From Streptosporangium sp. NBC_01755 (GTDB lineage: Bacteria; Actinomycetota; Actinomycetes; Streptosporangiales; Streptosporangiaceae): a DNA stretch of 64,000 nucleotides. The notes beneath the pieces are model-generated. The model was not told the DNA's origin and did not search any database. It was given only the letters and a program-made list of their open reading frames with translations. Location: NCBI RefSeq assembly GCF_035917995.1, contig NZ_CP109131.1:7998001-8062000 (forward strand). Direction: 5' to 3'. Positions 50,532-62,227 of the stretch are shown here, piece after piece; the stretch's first letter is position 1; every line of letters begins with the position of its first letter. Made by a program: the position numbers and the translations under genes.

Positions 50532-52070
50532 ATGCCTGAAGTTGTCATAGGAGTCGGCCCTTTGTCCGCCGACGATGTCGTGTCGGTCGCCCGCCACGGC
50601 GCACGAGTGGTTCTGACGCCCGAGGCGGGGGACGAGATCACTCGTAGCCGTAATGTGATTGAGAGGCTCGCCGAGGATGCCAAGCCGCACTATGGCGTCT
50701 CGACCGGCTTCGGGGCCTTGGCTACCCGGCAAATTCCGGCGGAGCTGCGCGCTCAGCTGCAGCGCAGCCTGGTACGGTCGCACGCCGCGGGCTCTGGGCC
50801 CGAAGTGGAACGCGAGGTCGTGCGGGCGTTGATGCTGCTGCGGCTGTCGACTCTGGCGACCGGAAGAACCGGGGTTCGGCTGGAGACCGCCTGCGCCTAC
50901 GCCGACCTGATCAACGCCGGCATCACCCCGGTGGTGCGCGAGTACGGCTCACTCGGCTGCTCCGGCGATCTGGCCCCGCTCGCGCACTGCGCGCTCGCGC
51001 TCACCGGGGAGGGCGAGGTACGCGATGCCGACGGCGTGCTGCGCCCGGCCGGAGAGGCCCTCGCCGCTGCGGGCCTGAAGCCGGTCACCTTGCGGGAAAA
51101 GGAGGGCCTCGCCCTCATCAACGGCACGGACGGCATGCTCGGCATGCTGGTGCTGGCCTGCCACGACCTGCGGAAGCTGCTGCGAACCGCCGATATCAGC
51201 GCGGCCATGAGTGTCGAAGCGCAGCTGGGCACCGACGCGGTGTTCGCCGCCGATCTGCAGGCGCTGCGCCCGCACCCGGGCCAGGCCGCCAGCGCGGCCA
51301 ATCTGCGCGCCCTGCTGGCTGGTTCGGCGATCGTGGCCAGCCACCGCGGCCCGGAGTGCACCCGGGTGCAGGACGCGTATTCGCTGCGCTGCTCGCCGCA
51401 GGTGCACGGCGCGGCCCGGGACACCCTGACGCACGCTGAACTGGTGGCGTCCCGGGAACTGGCCAGCGCCATTGACAACCCGGTGGTGACCCTGGACGGC
51501 CGGGTGGAGAGCAACGGCAATTTCCACGGCGCCCCGGTGGCCTACGTCCTGGACTTCCTCGCGATCTCGGCCGCCGACGTCGCCTCCATCGCGGAGCGGC
51601 GTACCGACCGGTTCCTCGACGTGGCGCGCAACCATGGGTTGAACGCCTTCTTGGCCGATGATCCGGGAGTGGACTCCGGGTACATGATCGCCCAGTACAC
51701 CCAGGCCGCCATCGTCTCCGAACTCAAGCGCCTGGCGGTACCGGCATCGGCCGACTCGATTCCCTCCAGCGGAATGCAGGAGGACCACGTGTCGATGGGG
51801 TGGTCCGCGGCGCGCAAGCTGCGTCGTGCCGTGGACGGGCTCACCCAGGTGATCGCGGTGGAGCTGCTCACCGCCGCCCGCGCCCTCGACCTGCGCGCGT
51901 CCCTGGCTCCCGCGCCGGCCACGGCGGCGGTGCGTGCCGGACTTCGGCAGCACGTGCCTGGGCCCGGCACCGACCGCTATCTCGCTCCCGAAATCGAATC
52001 GACCGTGGGCTACGTGGCCTCCGGCCAGGCGCTCGCCGCGGCCGAGTCGGTCACCGGACCGCTGCACTGA
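50532..52070 (+). CDS. hutH: Histidine ammonia-lyase
   Basis: A 512-aa enzyme that deaminates histidine to urocanate. The MIO prosthetic group forms from residues 143-145, here Cys-Ser-Gly in [14 protein letters not shown]; the first residue is Cys instead of the usual Ala, as I recall also in other actinobacterial enzymes. Other signatures are [11 protein letters not shown] near residue 53, [13 protein letters not shown] and the [12 protein letters not shown] segment. ATG 50532 is used. It is divergent from the IclR gene and starts the hut cluster. Confidence 0.96.
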   Translation: MPEVVIGVGPLSADDVVSVARHGARVVLTPEAGDEITRSRNVIERLAEDAKPHYGVSTGFGALATRQIPAELRAQLQRSLVRSHAAGSGPEVEREVVRALMLLRLSTLATGRTGVRLETACAYADLINAGITPVVREYGSLGCSGDLAPLAHCALALTGEGEVRDADGVLRPAGEALAAAGLKPVTLREKEGLALINGTDGMLGMLVLACHDLRKLLRTADISAAMSVEAQLGTDAVFAADLQALRPHPGQAASAANLRALLAGSAIVASHRGPECTRVQDAYSLRCSPQVHGAARDTLTHAELVASRELASAIDNPVVTLDGRVESNGNFHGAPVAYVLDFLAISAADVASIAERRTDRFLDVARNHGLNAFLADDPGVDSGYMIAQYTQAAIVSELKRLAVPASADSIPSSGMQEDHVSMGWSAARKLRRAVDGLTQVIAVELLTAARALDLRASLAPAPATAAVRAGLRQHVPGPGTDRYLAPEIESTVGYVASGQALAAAESVTGPLH

Positions 52071-52083
52071 AAACTCTTTCGAC

Positions 52084-52128
52084 TTCAGACAGGGAAGACA
52101 CTATGAAAGTTCAGACAGGGAAGACACT

Positions 52129-52135
<7 letters not shown>
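52084..52135 (+). repeat. 26-bp tandem duplication of the hutU ribosome site and start codon
   Basis: The 26-bp unit TTCAGACAGGGAAGACACTA+TGAAAG occurs at 52084-52109 and 52110-52135 without mismatch. Each copy contains GGGAAG and an ATG. The first ATG (52103) opens a 9-codon [12 protein letters not shown], whose TGA overlaps the second ATG (52129), the hutU start. Confidence 0.97.
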
Positions 52136-53783
<1,648 letters not shown>

Positions 53784-53784
<1 letters not shown>

Positions 53785-55007
53785 TGTCCGCCACGTTCCA
53801 CCAGATGTGGGCGGAGCTGCTGCCGATCGGCCGCGGTTCCGCCTCCGGCGGGTACCGCCGCTTCGCCTGGACGGCGGCCGACGCGGACTGCCGCGCCTGG
53901 TTTCAAGCCCAGGCGCAGGCGCGCGGGCTCACCTACGAGGTCGACCACAACGGCAATCAGTGGGCGTGGCTTGGCGACCCCGCAGCCGGCGACGCGGTCG
54001 TGACCGGCTCCCACCTGGACTCGGTGCCGGACGGTGGCGCGTTCGACGGTCCGCTCGGCGTCGTGTCCGCATTCGCCGCGCTCGATGAGCTGCGCCTGCG
54101 CGGGGCCATGCTCAACCGGCCGCTGGCGGTCGTCAACTTCGGGGACGAAGAGGGCGCCCGTTTCGGTCTCGCCTGCGTCGGCTCGCGACTCACGGCCGGA
54201 CAGCTCACCCCCGAGCAGGCGCGAAAGCTGCGGGACGACGACGAAGTCACGCTCGCCCAGGCGATGGAGCGCGCGGGCTACGACCCCGACGCCATCGGCC
54301 CGGACCCCGAACGGCTCTCCCGCATCGGCGCATTCGTCGAGCTCCATATCGAGCAGGGTCGCTACCTCGCGGAGACGCCCTCACCGGTCGGTGTCGCGTC
54401 CGCGATCTGGCCGCATGGGCGTTGGCGGTTCGACTTCCGCGGTGAGGCGAACCATGCCGGAACCACTCGGATCGAAGACCGGCGCGATCCGATGCTGACC
54501 TACGCCAACACCGTCCTCGCCGCCCGGGCCCAGGCCCGGGCGGCGAGGGCGCTGGCCACCTTTGGCAAGGTGTCCGTCGAGCCCAACGGCGTCAACGCCA
54601 TCCCGAGTCTGGTGCGTGGCTGGCTCGACTCCCGCGCCGCCGATGAGGAGACCCTGGCCGCCGTCGTCGCCGGGATCGAGCGTGCAGCGCTGGAATGGGG
54701 TGAGCGGGACGGGATCGATGTGGCGGTCACCCGCGAGTCGTTCACGCCCCTCGTGGAGTTCGCACACAGGCTGCGGGACGAAGTCGCCGGACTACTGGCC
54801 GAGCGCCGGCCGTACCAGGTGCCGGTCCTGCCCACGGGCGCCGGACACGACGCGGGAATCCTGTCCGCGGCCATCCCCACCACCATGCTGTTCGTGCGCA
54901 ATCCCACCGGGATCTCCCATTCCCCGGCAGAGAGCGCACTGGAGGATGACTGTCTCGCCGGGGTCGCCGCACTCGCCGACGTGTTGGAGGGCCTCGCATG
55001 CGGGTGA
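53784..55007 (+). CDS. M20 amidohydrolase (allantoate-amidohydrolase-like) of the hut cluster
   Basis: A 407-aa M20/peptidase-like enzyme with the two-metal motif: GSHLDSVPDGG (His and Asp), NFGDEEGARFG (Glu-Glu pair), ELHIEQGR and the terminal GAGHDAG (His). The family cleaves N-carbamoyl or allantoate amide bonds. Within the hut order it lies between hutU and hutF; hutF produces N-formyl-glutamate and no hutG is present, so this enzyme probably serves as N-formylglutamate deformylase. The same order is known from other actinobacterial hut loci. Specificity is inferred. Confidence 0.88.
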
Positions 55008-56335
55008 CGTACTTCGCCGAGCACGCATGGGTCGGCGCCGCCGTCGAATCCGGTGTCGTCATCGAGGTCGCCGACGGTCGCGTCACCACCGTGCGCAAGG
55101 GCGTCGCGGCGCCGCCGCCCGGTGCCGTCGTCCTGCGCGGCCTGACTGTCCCCGGTCTCGCCAACGCGCACTCGCACGCGTTCCACCGCGCTCTGCGCGG
55201 CACCGCGCAGGGGCGTTCCGGCACGTTCTGGACCTGGCGCGAGATCATGTACGGCGTGGCAAGCCGTCTCGACCCGGAAGGTTACCTAACCCTGGCCCGC
55301 GCGGTCTACGCCGAGATGGCGCTCGCCGGCATCACCTGCGTAGGGGAGTTCCACTATCTCCACCACGCGCCGGGAGGCATGCCGTACGCCGACCCGAACG
55401 CGATGGGCGAGGTGTTGATCGAGGCCGCCGCCCAGGCCGGCATCCGGATCACGCTCCTTGACACGTGCTACCTGTCCTCGGGCTTCGGTGCCGCGCCGAA
55501 CGAGCATCAGCTCCGGTTCAGTGACGGCGACGCGGAGAGCTGGGCAGCGCGCGCATCAACACTCAAGGGGCGCGAGCACGCTCGGGTCGGCGCGGCGATC
55601 CACTCGGTGCGCGCTGTGCCCGCGAGCCAATTGGCCACGATAACCCGGTGGGCCGGCGACCGCGACGCCCCGTTGCACATTCACCTCTCCGAGCAGACCG
55701 CCGAGAACGAAGCCTGCCTCGAAGCCTACGGCTGCACACCGACGCGGCTTCTGGAGGACCACGGGGTGCTCGGACCCCGCACCTCGGCCGTCCACGCCAC
55801 GCACCTCACCGACGAGGACGTCCGCATGCTCGGCGAGTCCTCCACCACTGTCTGCATGTGCCCGACAACAGAGCGGGACCTTGCGGACGGGATAGGATCG
55901 GCTGCCGCCCTCGCCCATGCGGGATCGCCGCTCAGCCTGGGCAGCGACAGCCACGCGGTTATCGACCTCTTCGAAGAGGCGCGGGCGGTGGAGCTGAACG
56001 AACGGCTGCGCATACGGCGCCGCGGCCATTGGACCGCTGCCCAGCTCCTGCGGGCCGCCACCGAGGATGGGCACGCCTCCCTGGGCTGGAACGAAGCCGG
56101 CCGACTCGAACCGGGCGCGCTCGCCGACTTCACCACCATCGCCCTCGACTCGGTACGCACCGCCGGCCCGCCGCCCGGACTCGGTGCGGAGATCGCCATC
56201 TTCGCCGCGTCCGCTGCCGACGTGCGCCACGTCGTGGTGGGCGGTCGCACCATCGTCCGCGACGGCATCCACCAGCTCGTCGAAAACGTCCCCGCTGCCC
56301 TGGCTGACGCGATCGCCCAAGCCTGCCGCGGATGA
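54998..56335 (+). CDS. hutF: Formimidoylglutamate deiminase
   Basis: A 445-aa amidohydrolase that converts N-formimidoyl-L-glutamate to N-formyl-L-glutamate and ammonia. Metal ligands: [11 protein letters not shown] near residue 50, the histidine HIHLSEQ near residue 228, [12 protein letters not shown] near residue 265 and [17 protein letters not shown] near residue 310. ATG 54998 overlaps the end of the preceding gene by 10 bp. Confidence 0.94.
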   Translation: MRVTYFAEHAWVGAAVESGVVIEVADGRVTTVRKGVAAPPPGAVVLRGLTVPGLANAHSHAFHRALRGTAQGRSGTFWTWREIMYGVASRLDPEGYLTLARAVYAEMALAGITCVGEFHYLHHAPGGMPYADPNAMGEVLIEAAAQAGIRITLLDTCYLSSGFGAAPNEHQLRFSDGDAESWAARASTLKGREHARVGAAIHSVRAVPASQLATITRWAGDRDAPLHIHLSEQTAENEACLEAYGCTPTRLLEDHGVLGPRTSAVHATHLTDEDVRMLGESSTTVCMCPTTERDLADGIGSAAALAHAGSPLSLGSDSHAVIDLFEEARAVELNERLRIRRRGHWTAAQLLRAATEDGHASLGWNEAGRLEPGALADFTTIALDSVRTAGPPPGLGAEIAIFAASAADVRHVVVGGRTIVRDGIHQLVENVPAALADAIAQACRG

Positions 56336-56349
56336 ACGGAGACCTGCCC

Positions 56350-57501
56350 ATGGCCACCGCCATCACCAACATTGGCAGCCTGCTCACCAACGATCCTTCA
56401 TTGGGCACGATTGAGAACGCCGCAGTCGTCATCGACGGTGAGTTCATCGCATGGGTCGGCCCGACGGCCCATGCCCCGGCCTCCGACGACCACGTCGACG
56501 CCGACGGCCGCGCCGTCATTCCCGGCTTCGTCGACTCTCACGCGCATCTGGTCTTCGCGGGCGACCGCACCGCTGAGTTCACCGCCCGAATGTCCGGCCG
56601 TCCCTACAGCGCGGGCGGCATCCGCTCCACCGTCGCCGCCACGCGCGCCGCGACCGACGCGGAACTGGACGCCAACGTCGCCCGTTACGTCGCCGAAGCG
56701 CTGCGCCAGGGAACGACGACCATCGAGTGCAAGTCCGGCTACGGCCTCACGGTCGAGGACGAGGCACGTGCTCTGCGCATCGCTGCCGCTCACACCGAAG
56801 AGCTCACCTATCTCGGCGCGCACATCGTCGCTCCCGAGTACGCGGACGACCCGGCCGCCTACGTGGACCTGGTGACCGGCCCGATGCTGGACGCCTGCGC
56901 GCCGCACGCCCGCTGGGCCGATGTCTTCTGTGAGGATGGCGCTTTCGACGGTGACCAGGCCCGGGCCATCCTCAGGGCCGCAACCGGCCGCGGGCTCATG
57001 CCGAGGATCCACGCCAACCAGCTGTCCTATGGTCCCGGCATCCAACTCGCCGTCGAACTCGGGGCGGCCGCCGCCGACCACTGCACCCACCTCGCCGATG
57101 CCGACGTCGACGCCCTTGCGCAGGGCGACACCGTCGCAACGCTCCTTCCCGGAGCGGAGTTCTCCACGCGTGCGCGGTATCCGGATGCGCGTCGTCTCCT
57201 CGACGCGGGCGTCACCGTCGCCCTGTCCACCGACTGCAACCCGGGCTCGTCGTTCACCAGCTCCATGCACTTTTGCATAGCCCTGGCGGTACGGGAGATG
57301 GGCATGACTCCGGACGAGGCGGTCTGGTCGGCGACCGCCGGTGGTGCCGCGGCCCTACGCCGTACCGATGTTGGCCGTATCACCTCCGGCGCCCGCGCCG
57401 ACATCGTCCTGTTGGACGCCCCGTCCCACGTCCACCTCGCCTACCGCCCCGGCGTCCCCCTCGTCGCCGCCGTCTGGCGGGCCGGGCAGCGCCGTATCTG
57501 A
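56350..57501 (+). CDS. hutI: Imidazolonepropionase
   Basis: A 383-aa amidohydrolase that opens imidazolone propionate to formimidoylglutamate. Signatures: [67 protein letters not shown] and the metal aspartate in [16 protein letters not shown] 56350 has CGGAG at good spacing; ATG 56332, which overlaps the hutF stop, is possible. It is the last gene of the hut cluster, ending just before an insertion-sequence relic. Confidence 0.95.
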   Translation: MATAITNIGSLLTNDPSLGTIENAAVVIDGEFIAWVGPTAHAPASDDHVDADGRAVIPGFVDSHAHLVFAGDRTAEFTARMSGRPYSAGGIRSTVAATRAATDAELDANVARYVAEALRQGTTTIECKSGYGLTVEDEARALRIAAAHTEELTYLGAHIVAPEYADDPAAYVDLVTGPMLDACAPHARWADVFCEDGAFDGDQARAILRAATGRGLMPRIHANQLSYGPGIQLAVELGAAAADHCTHLADADVDALAQGDTVATLLPGAEFSTRARYPDARRLLDAGVTVALSTDCNPGSSFTSSMHFCIALAVREMGMTPDEAVWSATAGGAAALRRTDVGRITSGARADIVLLDAPSHVHLAYRPGVPLVAAVWRAGQRRI

Positions 57502-57510
57502 GGCGGCGGG

Positions 57511-57790
57511 GGCAGGTAACGGTCTTGACGCTCCGGCTGTCCAGGATGCCCGCGCCGACCAGGTCGGCGGCACAGCCCGCCAGGCGACGCCGTACCGCCG
57601 TGTAGTCCCAGGTCGAGGAGGTGATGAACTACTGCAGCCGCCGGTGATCCCCCCAGCCGCTCAGCCATCGGCACCATTGACTTGCGCCGGCCATCCAGGA
57701 TCAGACCAAGCAGGTACAACCCGCCGTTGGCCCGCCGGTCGCGACGGGTGAACGCGGTGAACGCTTCGCCTGCGAAGTCCTTGAGACGGC
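57511..57790 (-). mobile_element. IS701-family transposase remnant
   Basis: On the minus strand the N-terminal part of an IS701-type transposase is recognisable in several frames: FAGEAFTAFTRRDRRANGGL, YLLGLILDGRRKSMVPMAER, the broken FITSSTWDYTAVRRRLA and LVGAGILDSRSVKTV. A stop and at least one frameshift interrupt it and the C-terminal two thirds with the DDE residues are absent. No terminal inverted repeats could be delimited. Confidence 0.8.
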
Positions 57791-57833
57791 CACGCGCCTC
57801 AGTCGACTCAGCCGGAGCCGCCCGGAGATCGTC

Positions 57834-58892
57834 TCACCTGAGACCTCCAACTGACAAAGTCCTGATAGCCGCGCGGAGGCGGTCCATTCCCCGCGGCGTC
57901 GGGACCGATATCCGGAGGTGGCCGGGAACGCCCAATGCGGTGCCGGGTCTGACCTGGACCCCGTGGCTGCCCAGGTGGGCCGCTGCGGCGCTCTCGTCCG
58001 GAACCGGTACCAAGACGAAGTTCGCCTGGGAGAGGTAGGGCTGGAGGCCAATGGCCCGGAGTTCGTCGACGAGTTCCAGACGCGCCTTGATCGCATGCTC
58101 GCGCACTCGGGTGAAGTGCGCCCTATCCCGCAGCGCGGCCAGAGCACCTGCCTGCGCCAGGCTGTTGACAGAGAACGGCGTGCGTACGCGCCGCAGGATC
58201 GAGATCACCTCGGTCGGCGCGATCAGGTAGCCGATTCGCAGACCGGCCAGGCCGTACACCTTGGAGAAGGTACGCAGCACGGCGAAGCCGCCGAGATCCA
58301 GCAGACCTACCGCCGAGGCACTCTCGGGCTCGTCGCAGAAGTCGATGTATGCCTCGTCGACGATCGTGAACGTAGAGCGTGCCGCTCGCAGGAAGTTCTC
58401 GATCTCCGGTCGTTGGTGAGCGGTTCCGGTCGGGTTGTGCGGGTTGACCACATAGGCGATGTCGGCCTCCACTTTGGCCATCGCGTCGAGGTCGTGCACC
58501 CCGTTGACCAGGGGCACGCCGGTCACCGTGCCGGCAACCAGCCTGGCGCTGATCTCGTCGATCCGGTAAGCAGGATCTGCGGTCACCACGTGCCCACCCT
58601 GAGCGAGATACGCCGTGGCGACGAGCACGATCAGTTCGTCGGAGCCGTTGCCGACCAGGATCTGCTCGGGGTCGACGCGATGGTAGTCGGCCAATGCCGA
58701 CCTGAGTTCGCTTGCCAATGGGTCGGGATAGCGGTGGATTCGACGGATCGCTCGAGCGATCGACGTGCCCACCTCGGGTGAGGCGCCGAGGGGGGATTCG
58801 TTGGAGGCCAACGAGCCTTCCTCGTCCCTCGCGGGGCGGCCGGGCACGTACGCCGGCACGTCGAAGATCCAGGGGCGCGGAGCTAGGGTCAT
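57834..58892 (-). CDS. HisC-like class I/II aminotransferase
   Basis: A 352-aa PLP enzyme: LASNESPLGASPEV, the PLP-lysine TFSKVYGLAGLRIGYL, NPHNPTGTAHQ, VDEAYIDFCD and the C-terminal RISVPTPRGMDRL. It resembles histidinol-phosphate/aromatic aminotransferases. A hisC gene next to hisBH is expected in biosynthesis; here it is in an importer/amidase operon right after hut, so a catabolic transamination of a histidine-related or aromatic amino acid is likely. ATG overlaps the amidase stop by 4 bp. Specificity is unknown. Confidence 0.88.
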   Translation of the reverse strand: MTLAPRPWIFDVPAYVPGRPARDEEGSLASNESPLGASPEVGTSIARAIRRIHRYPDPLASELRSALADYHRVDPEQILVGNGSDELIVLVATAYLAQGGHVVTADPAYRIDEISARLVAGTVTGVPLVNGVHDLDAMAKVEADIAYVVNPHNPTGTAHQRPEIENFLRAARSTFTIVDEAYIDFCDEPESASAVGLLDLGGFAVLRTFSKVYGLAGLRIGYLIAPTEVISILRRVRTPFSVNSLAQAGALAALRDRAHFTRVREHAIKARLELVDELRAIGLQPYLSQANFVLVPVPDESAAAAHLGSHGVQVRPGTALGVPGHLRISVPTPRGMDRLRAAIRTLSVGGLR

Positions 58893-60157
58893 CGGCGTGC
58901 CATCCTCGGATCACGTTCCATCCATGCCCGTGCGAAGGCGAGCAGGTGTTCATCCCGGTCGGGAGCGGCGACGAACTGTACGCCGATCGGCAGTCCCGCG
59001 CTTCCGACAGCCAGGGGGAGGGAGATGGCCGGGAACCCGAAGGCGGACCAGGGCTGGCAGAAGATCGGATCGCCTGTCCAGGTCAGCCCGCGGGGAGCCT
59101 CACCGACGACGCAGGGCGTGACTACCACGTCGCACTCCCCGAGTCGGTCGGCGACTGTGGTGGCGAGATCTCTCAGCGTCCGTCGCGCGCCTTCAAGCAC
59201 TCGCCGGTCGATCGCGGCACCGAGGTCAACGACCTGCCGCAGCTCCGGACTCAGCAGCTCAGGCTGTGCTCGGGCGACCGCCCCCATCTGCCGGGCGATG
59301 CCGCTGCGCACCACGTCCCAATGAGCGGGGATGACGGCGACAAGCTCGGCGTCCAGATCCACTTGCCGCAGTTGGGCGCCGGTCTCGGCCAGCGCGTCGC
59401 AGGTGTCGTCGACAGCAGCCCTGGAGCTGGGCTCCGCATGGTGCCACCAGGGGGTCCGCAGCACACCGACCACTGGGTGTCGTGGCATCGGTGACACATC
59501 CCGCACTGAGTCGGCTACCGCGCTGAAGAGTGCCGATACCAAGGTGGCATCCGCCCCTAGCAGCCCAATGGTGTCGACCTCTGGGCTCATTGACAAGGCT
59601 CCGTCGATCGGGACTCGGCCATGGGTCGGCTTGAATCCGACGACGCCGCAGAACGACGCCGGACGAAGAGTCGAAGCGATTGTCTGGGTGCCGAGCGCGA
59701 GTGGAACCATGCCGGCCGCGATAGCCGCGGCAGAACCACTGGAAGAGCCGCCGGGTGTCCGGGCGGAGTCATGCGGGTTGGTGGTCGGGCCAGGGAAAGT
59801 GACCGCGAGCTCGGTGGTGACGGTCTTGCCGGCGATCAGCGCGCCGGCGGCGCGCGCACGGCGCACAACCTCCGCGTCATGTTCCGGGCGTCGGCCGGCG
59901 AAGGCGGCAGAGCCGCGCTCGGCGGGCATCGAGGCGACGTCGATGGTGTCCTTGACACCCAGAGGGAGGCCGCGAAGCAGTCCTTGCTCGGCCGATGGCT
60001 GGTTGTCCTGGCCGAGGCGATCGGCCTGCGCGAGGAGCCCGGAACGGTCCAGGTGCGCCCACGCGCTGACCCGGTCCTCGAGGTGCTCCACCGCCGCCAA
60101 CGTGCGGCGTACGTTCGCCTGATGGTCACCATGGATCCAGCCGTTGCTCTCGGTCAT
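58889..60157 (-). CDS. Amidase-signature hydrolase
   Basis: A 422-aa amidase-signature protein. The catalytic lysine is K69 in GLPLGVKDTID; the glycine/serine motif TPGGSSSGSAAAIAAG (cis-Ser about 138-140) and the nucleophile S162 in GTQTIASTLRPASFCG. The usual GTDTGGS around the nucleophile is changed to GTQTIAS, keeping the serine. It would hydrolyse an amide or carbamoyl bond of the imported compound. It lies between the substrate-binding-like gene and the aminotransferase with 4-bp overlaps on both sides. Confidence 0.9.
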   Translation of the reverse strand: MTESNGWIHGDHQANVRRTLAAVEHLEDRVSAWAHLDRSGLLAQADRLGQDNQPSAEQGLLRGLPLGVKDTIDVASMPAERGSAAFAGRRPEHDAEVVRRARAAGALIAGKTVTTELAVTFPGPTTNPHDSARTPGGSSSGSAAAIAAGMVPLALGTQTIASTLRPASFCGVVGFKPTHGRVPIDGALSMSPEVDTIGLLGADATLVSALFSAVADSVRDVSPMPRHPVVGVLRTPWWHHAEPSSRAAVDDTCDALAETGAQLRQVDLDAELVAVIPAHWDVVRSGIARQMGAVARAQPELLSPELRQVVDLGAAIDRRVLEGARRTLRDLATTVADRLGECDVVVTPCVVGEAPRGLTWTGDPIFCQPWSAFGFPAISLPLAVGSAGLPIGVQFVAAPDRDEHLLAFARAWMERDPRMARR

Positions 60158-61143
60158 ACCCGGTGCTTCTCAAGCAGCGCCGGGCTGAACAGTTCTTCGA
60201 TGTCGCAGATCCGCTGGGAGAGGCCCTGCTCGTAGGAGTACCGTACGGCGGCCTCGAGGGTCGCCCGGTTGGCCTCGACGCCGTAGGGCCAGTAGTCCTC
60301 GCCGAACTCGCGGAGCGTCCGCTCGTGCTCGAGCTGGTAGAACGGCAGGATGTTCGAGGATGCTCCGTGATCGCGGCTCTCCTGGTAGGCCAGGTCGCGG
60401 GCCTGTGCGAAGGCGGTGACCAGGTTGCCCGGCACCCAGGGTGCCCGCTCGACCACGTCTCGGCGGACGGTGACCATGTGCATGATCGGGAAGATCCCGG
60501 TACGGTGATACGCCTCGACCTCGGCGGCCCGCGGGTCCGCGAAGAGCCTGGTGACCGCTGGGTTCCCGGCCAGCCAGCTCGGTGGGGGAGATGCGGTGAT
60601 CAACGCGTCGATGGCGCCGTCGACGAGCATCTCGTCGAGACCGCGGTCGGGCTCGTGCCGCAGTGAGATCGACGCGGGCAGGTTCAGCTCGATCCGCTCA
60701 AGCCGTCCGGGAACCTCCTGGCCGCCCTGCACCCACTGGACCTGCTCGGCGCGGACACCATGGTCGTCGCTGAGGAAGCCGCGGATGAACAGGGCTGCGG
60801 TCATGTGATATTCCGGGACGCCGATGGTCTTGCCGGCGAGGTCTTCGGGGCGGGTGATCCCGGCGTCGGCGTGCAGGAAGACGTAGGCGCGGCGGAAGAC
60901 TCGCGAAGGGAAGACAGGCAGCCCGACGAACGGCGAGGTGCCGTTCGCGGTGGCCATGATGTGCGCCGAAAGGGACATCTCGGCTATCTCGAACTCCAGA
61001 TGGCGCAGTTGCCGCCAGAACAGTTCGACCGGGCCGATTTCCATCGAGTTCAGGTCGATTCCATGCACCGGCACTCGGCCGTCGCGCAGGGCGCGAGTGC
61101 GGTCGTAGGAGCCGCAGGCGAATGACAAGGGCAGAGCGGACAC
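60154..61143 (-). CDS. Substrate-binding-like protein related to 4,5-dihydroxyphthalate decarboxylase
   Basis: A 329-aa periplasmic-binding-fold protein without signal peptide: SFACGSYDRTRALRDGRVPV, GPVELFWRQLRHLEFEIAEM, SRVFRRAYVFLHADAGI, AGKTIGVPEYHMTAALFIRG. The pattern matches Pht5-type 4,5-dihydroxyphthalate decarboxylases and related uncharacterised NitT-like proteins. Lacking a lipobox, it may be a cytoplasmic decarboxylase that uses a binding-protein fold rather than a transporter part. It overlaps the amidase start by 4 bp. Confidence 0.78.
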   Translation of the reverse strand: MSALPLSFACGSYDRTRALRDGRVPVHGIDLNSMEIGPVELFWRQLRHLEFEIAEMSLSAHIMATANGTSPFVGLPVFPSRVFRRAYVFLHADAGITRPEDLAGKTIGVPEYHMTAALFIRGFLSDDHGVRAEQVQWVQGGQEVPGRLERIELNLPASISLRHEPDRGLDEMLVDGAIDALITASPPPSWLAGNPAVTRLFADPRAAEVEAYHRTGIFPIMHMVTVRRDVVERAPWVPGNLVTAFAQARDLAYQESRDHGASSNILPFYQLEHERTLREFGEDYWPYGVEANRATLEAAVRYSYEQGLSQRICDIEELFSPALLEKHRV

Positions 61144-61205
61144 GGGTTCCTCCCAGGGAACGGGCCGGATGGTGGATAAGTCCGGCGGAAGTCGGAAGGC
61201 CGGGG

Positions 61206-62207
61206 CTAGGAGACGAAGTCGTCGGTGAAGTACTGATCAGTCGGCTTCGGCGCCTTGATCACTCCGGCGTCTTTGAGACTGGCCAGCATCGCGGTCCACT
61301 CAGCCGCGTCCTGGGCGCCGGTAAAGGGCTTCGGTGCCCCCTTGACGTACAGCGTCCATTGGGTCATGGCCGCGTCGCGGCTGAGCACCTTGGTGCGCTT
61401 GAGGAGGGCGTCGATGGCCGCATCCGGGTCGGCGATCGCCTCGTTGAACGCCTTCATCGTGGCTCGGTTGAATGCCTTGACGGCGTCGGGATGGTCCTTG
61501 GCGAACTCGGTGGTGGTGATCAAGCCGGTCCCTAGCAGGGTCAGGCCGTAGTCGGTGAAGGTGATCATGTTCAGCTCGTCGAGTGGAGCGATGCTCACCG
61601 CGGAGTAGTCCACGAAGCTGATCGCGTCGACCTTGCCCGCGGCGAGGAACTGGGCCTTCTGGCTGGCAGCGAGATTCTCGATCTTGACCTCGTCCAGGGA
61701 GATGCCGTTCTGCTTCAAGAACGCCGGCAAGATGCCCGATTCGCTACTGCCCAAGGTAATGCCGATCGTCTTGCCGCGCAGGTCCGCCGGAGTCTTGATG
61801 CCCCGGTCCTTGTTGGAGACGATCGCCAACCCGTTGGAGGTCTTGAGGCCGGCCACCGAAACCAGGTTGCCCACCTCTGTCGCCTGGATCGACATGGCCG
61901 CGCGCTCGGCCTCGACGATCTGGTTGGCGCCGCCGAGAAGCGACTGGATGGCCGCGCCGGAGCCCTGGCCCTCGCGAATCTCCACGTCCAGGCCTTCGTC
62001 GCTGTAGTAGCCCTTGTCCAGCGCCAGGAAGAACGGGGCGTCCCAAGCGTTGTACAAGAAGCTGGTCTGGAAGCCGATCTTGGTGGCGCCTTCGCTGTTC
62101 CCGCTGCCGCAGGCGGTGAGGGCGAGCGCCAACACTGCGGTGAGGAGGGTCCTGAGCAGCGTCGTGCCACGCCGCACCGGTCCCTGGGTAGACCCAATGA
62201 TGTTCAT
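61206..62207 (-). CDS. NitT/TauT-type ABC substrate-binding lipoprotein
   Basis: A 333-aa lipoprotein: positively charged N-terminus, hydrophobic segment LLTAVLALALTAC with lipobox Cys 33, then the NMT1/THI5-like domain (WDAPFFLALDKGYYSDEGLD, VEIREGQGSGAAIQSLLGGA, LRGKTIGITLGSSESGILPA). Such proteins bind sulfonates, nitrate, pyrimidines or aromatic acids. It is followed in transcription by the decarboxylase-like gene and preceded by the permease and ATPase genes. The specificity cannot be derived. Confidence 0.9.
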   Translation of the reverse strand: MNIIGSTQGPVRRGTTLLRTLLTAVLALALTACGSGNSEGATKIGFQTSFLYNAWDAPFFLALDKGYYSDEGLDVEIREGQGSGAAIQSLLGGANQIVEAERAAMSIQATEVGNLVSVAGLKTSNGLAIVSNKDRGIKTPADLRGKTIGITLGSSESGILPAFLKQNGISLDEVKIENLAASQKAQFLAAGKVDAISFVDYSAVSIAPLDELNMITFTDYGLTLLGTGLITTTEFAKDHPDAVKAFNRATMKAFNEAIADPDAAIDALLKRTKVLSRDAAMTQWTLYVKGAPKPFTGAQDAAEWTAMLASLKDAGVIKAPKPTDQYFTDDFVS

Positions 62208-62227
62208 GTGTGCCTTTCTTGTGCGAC

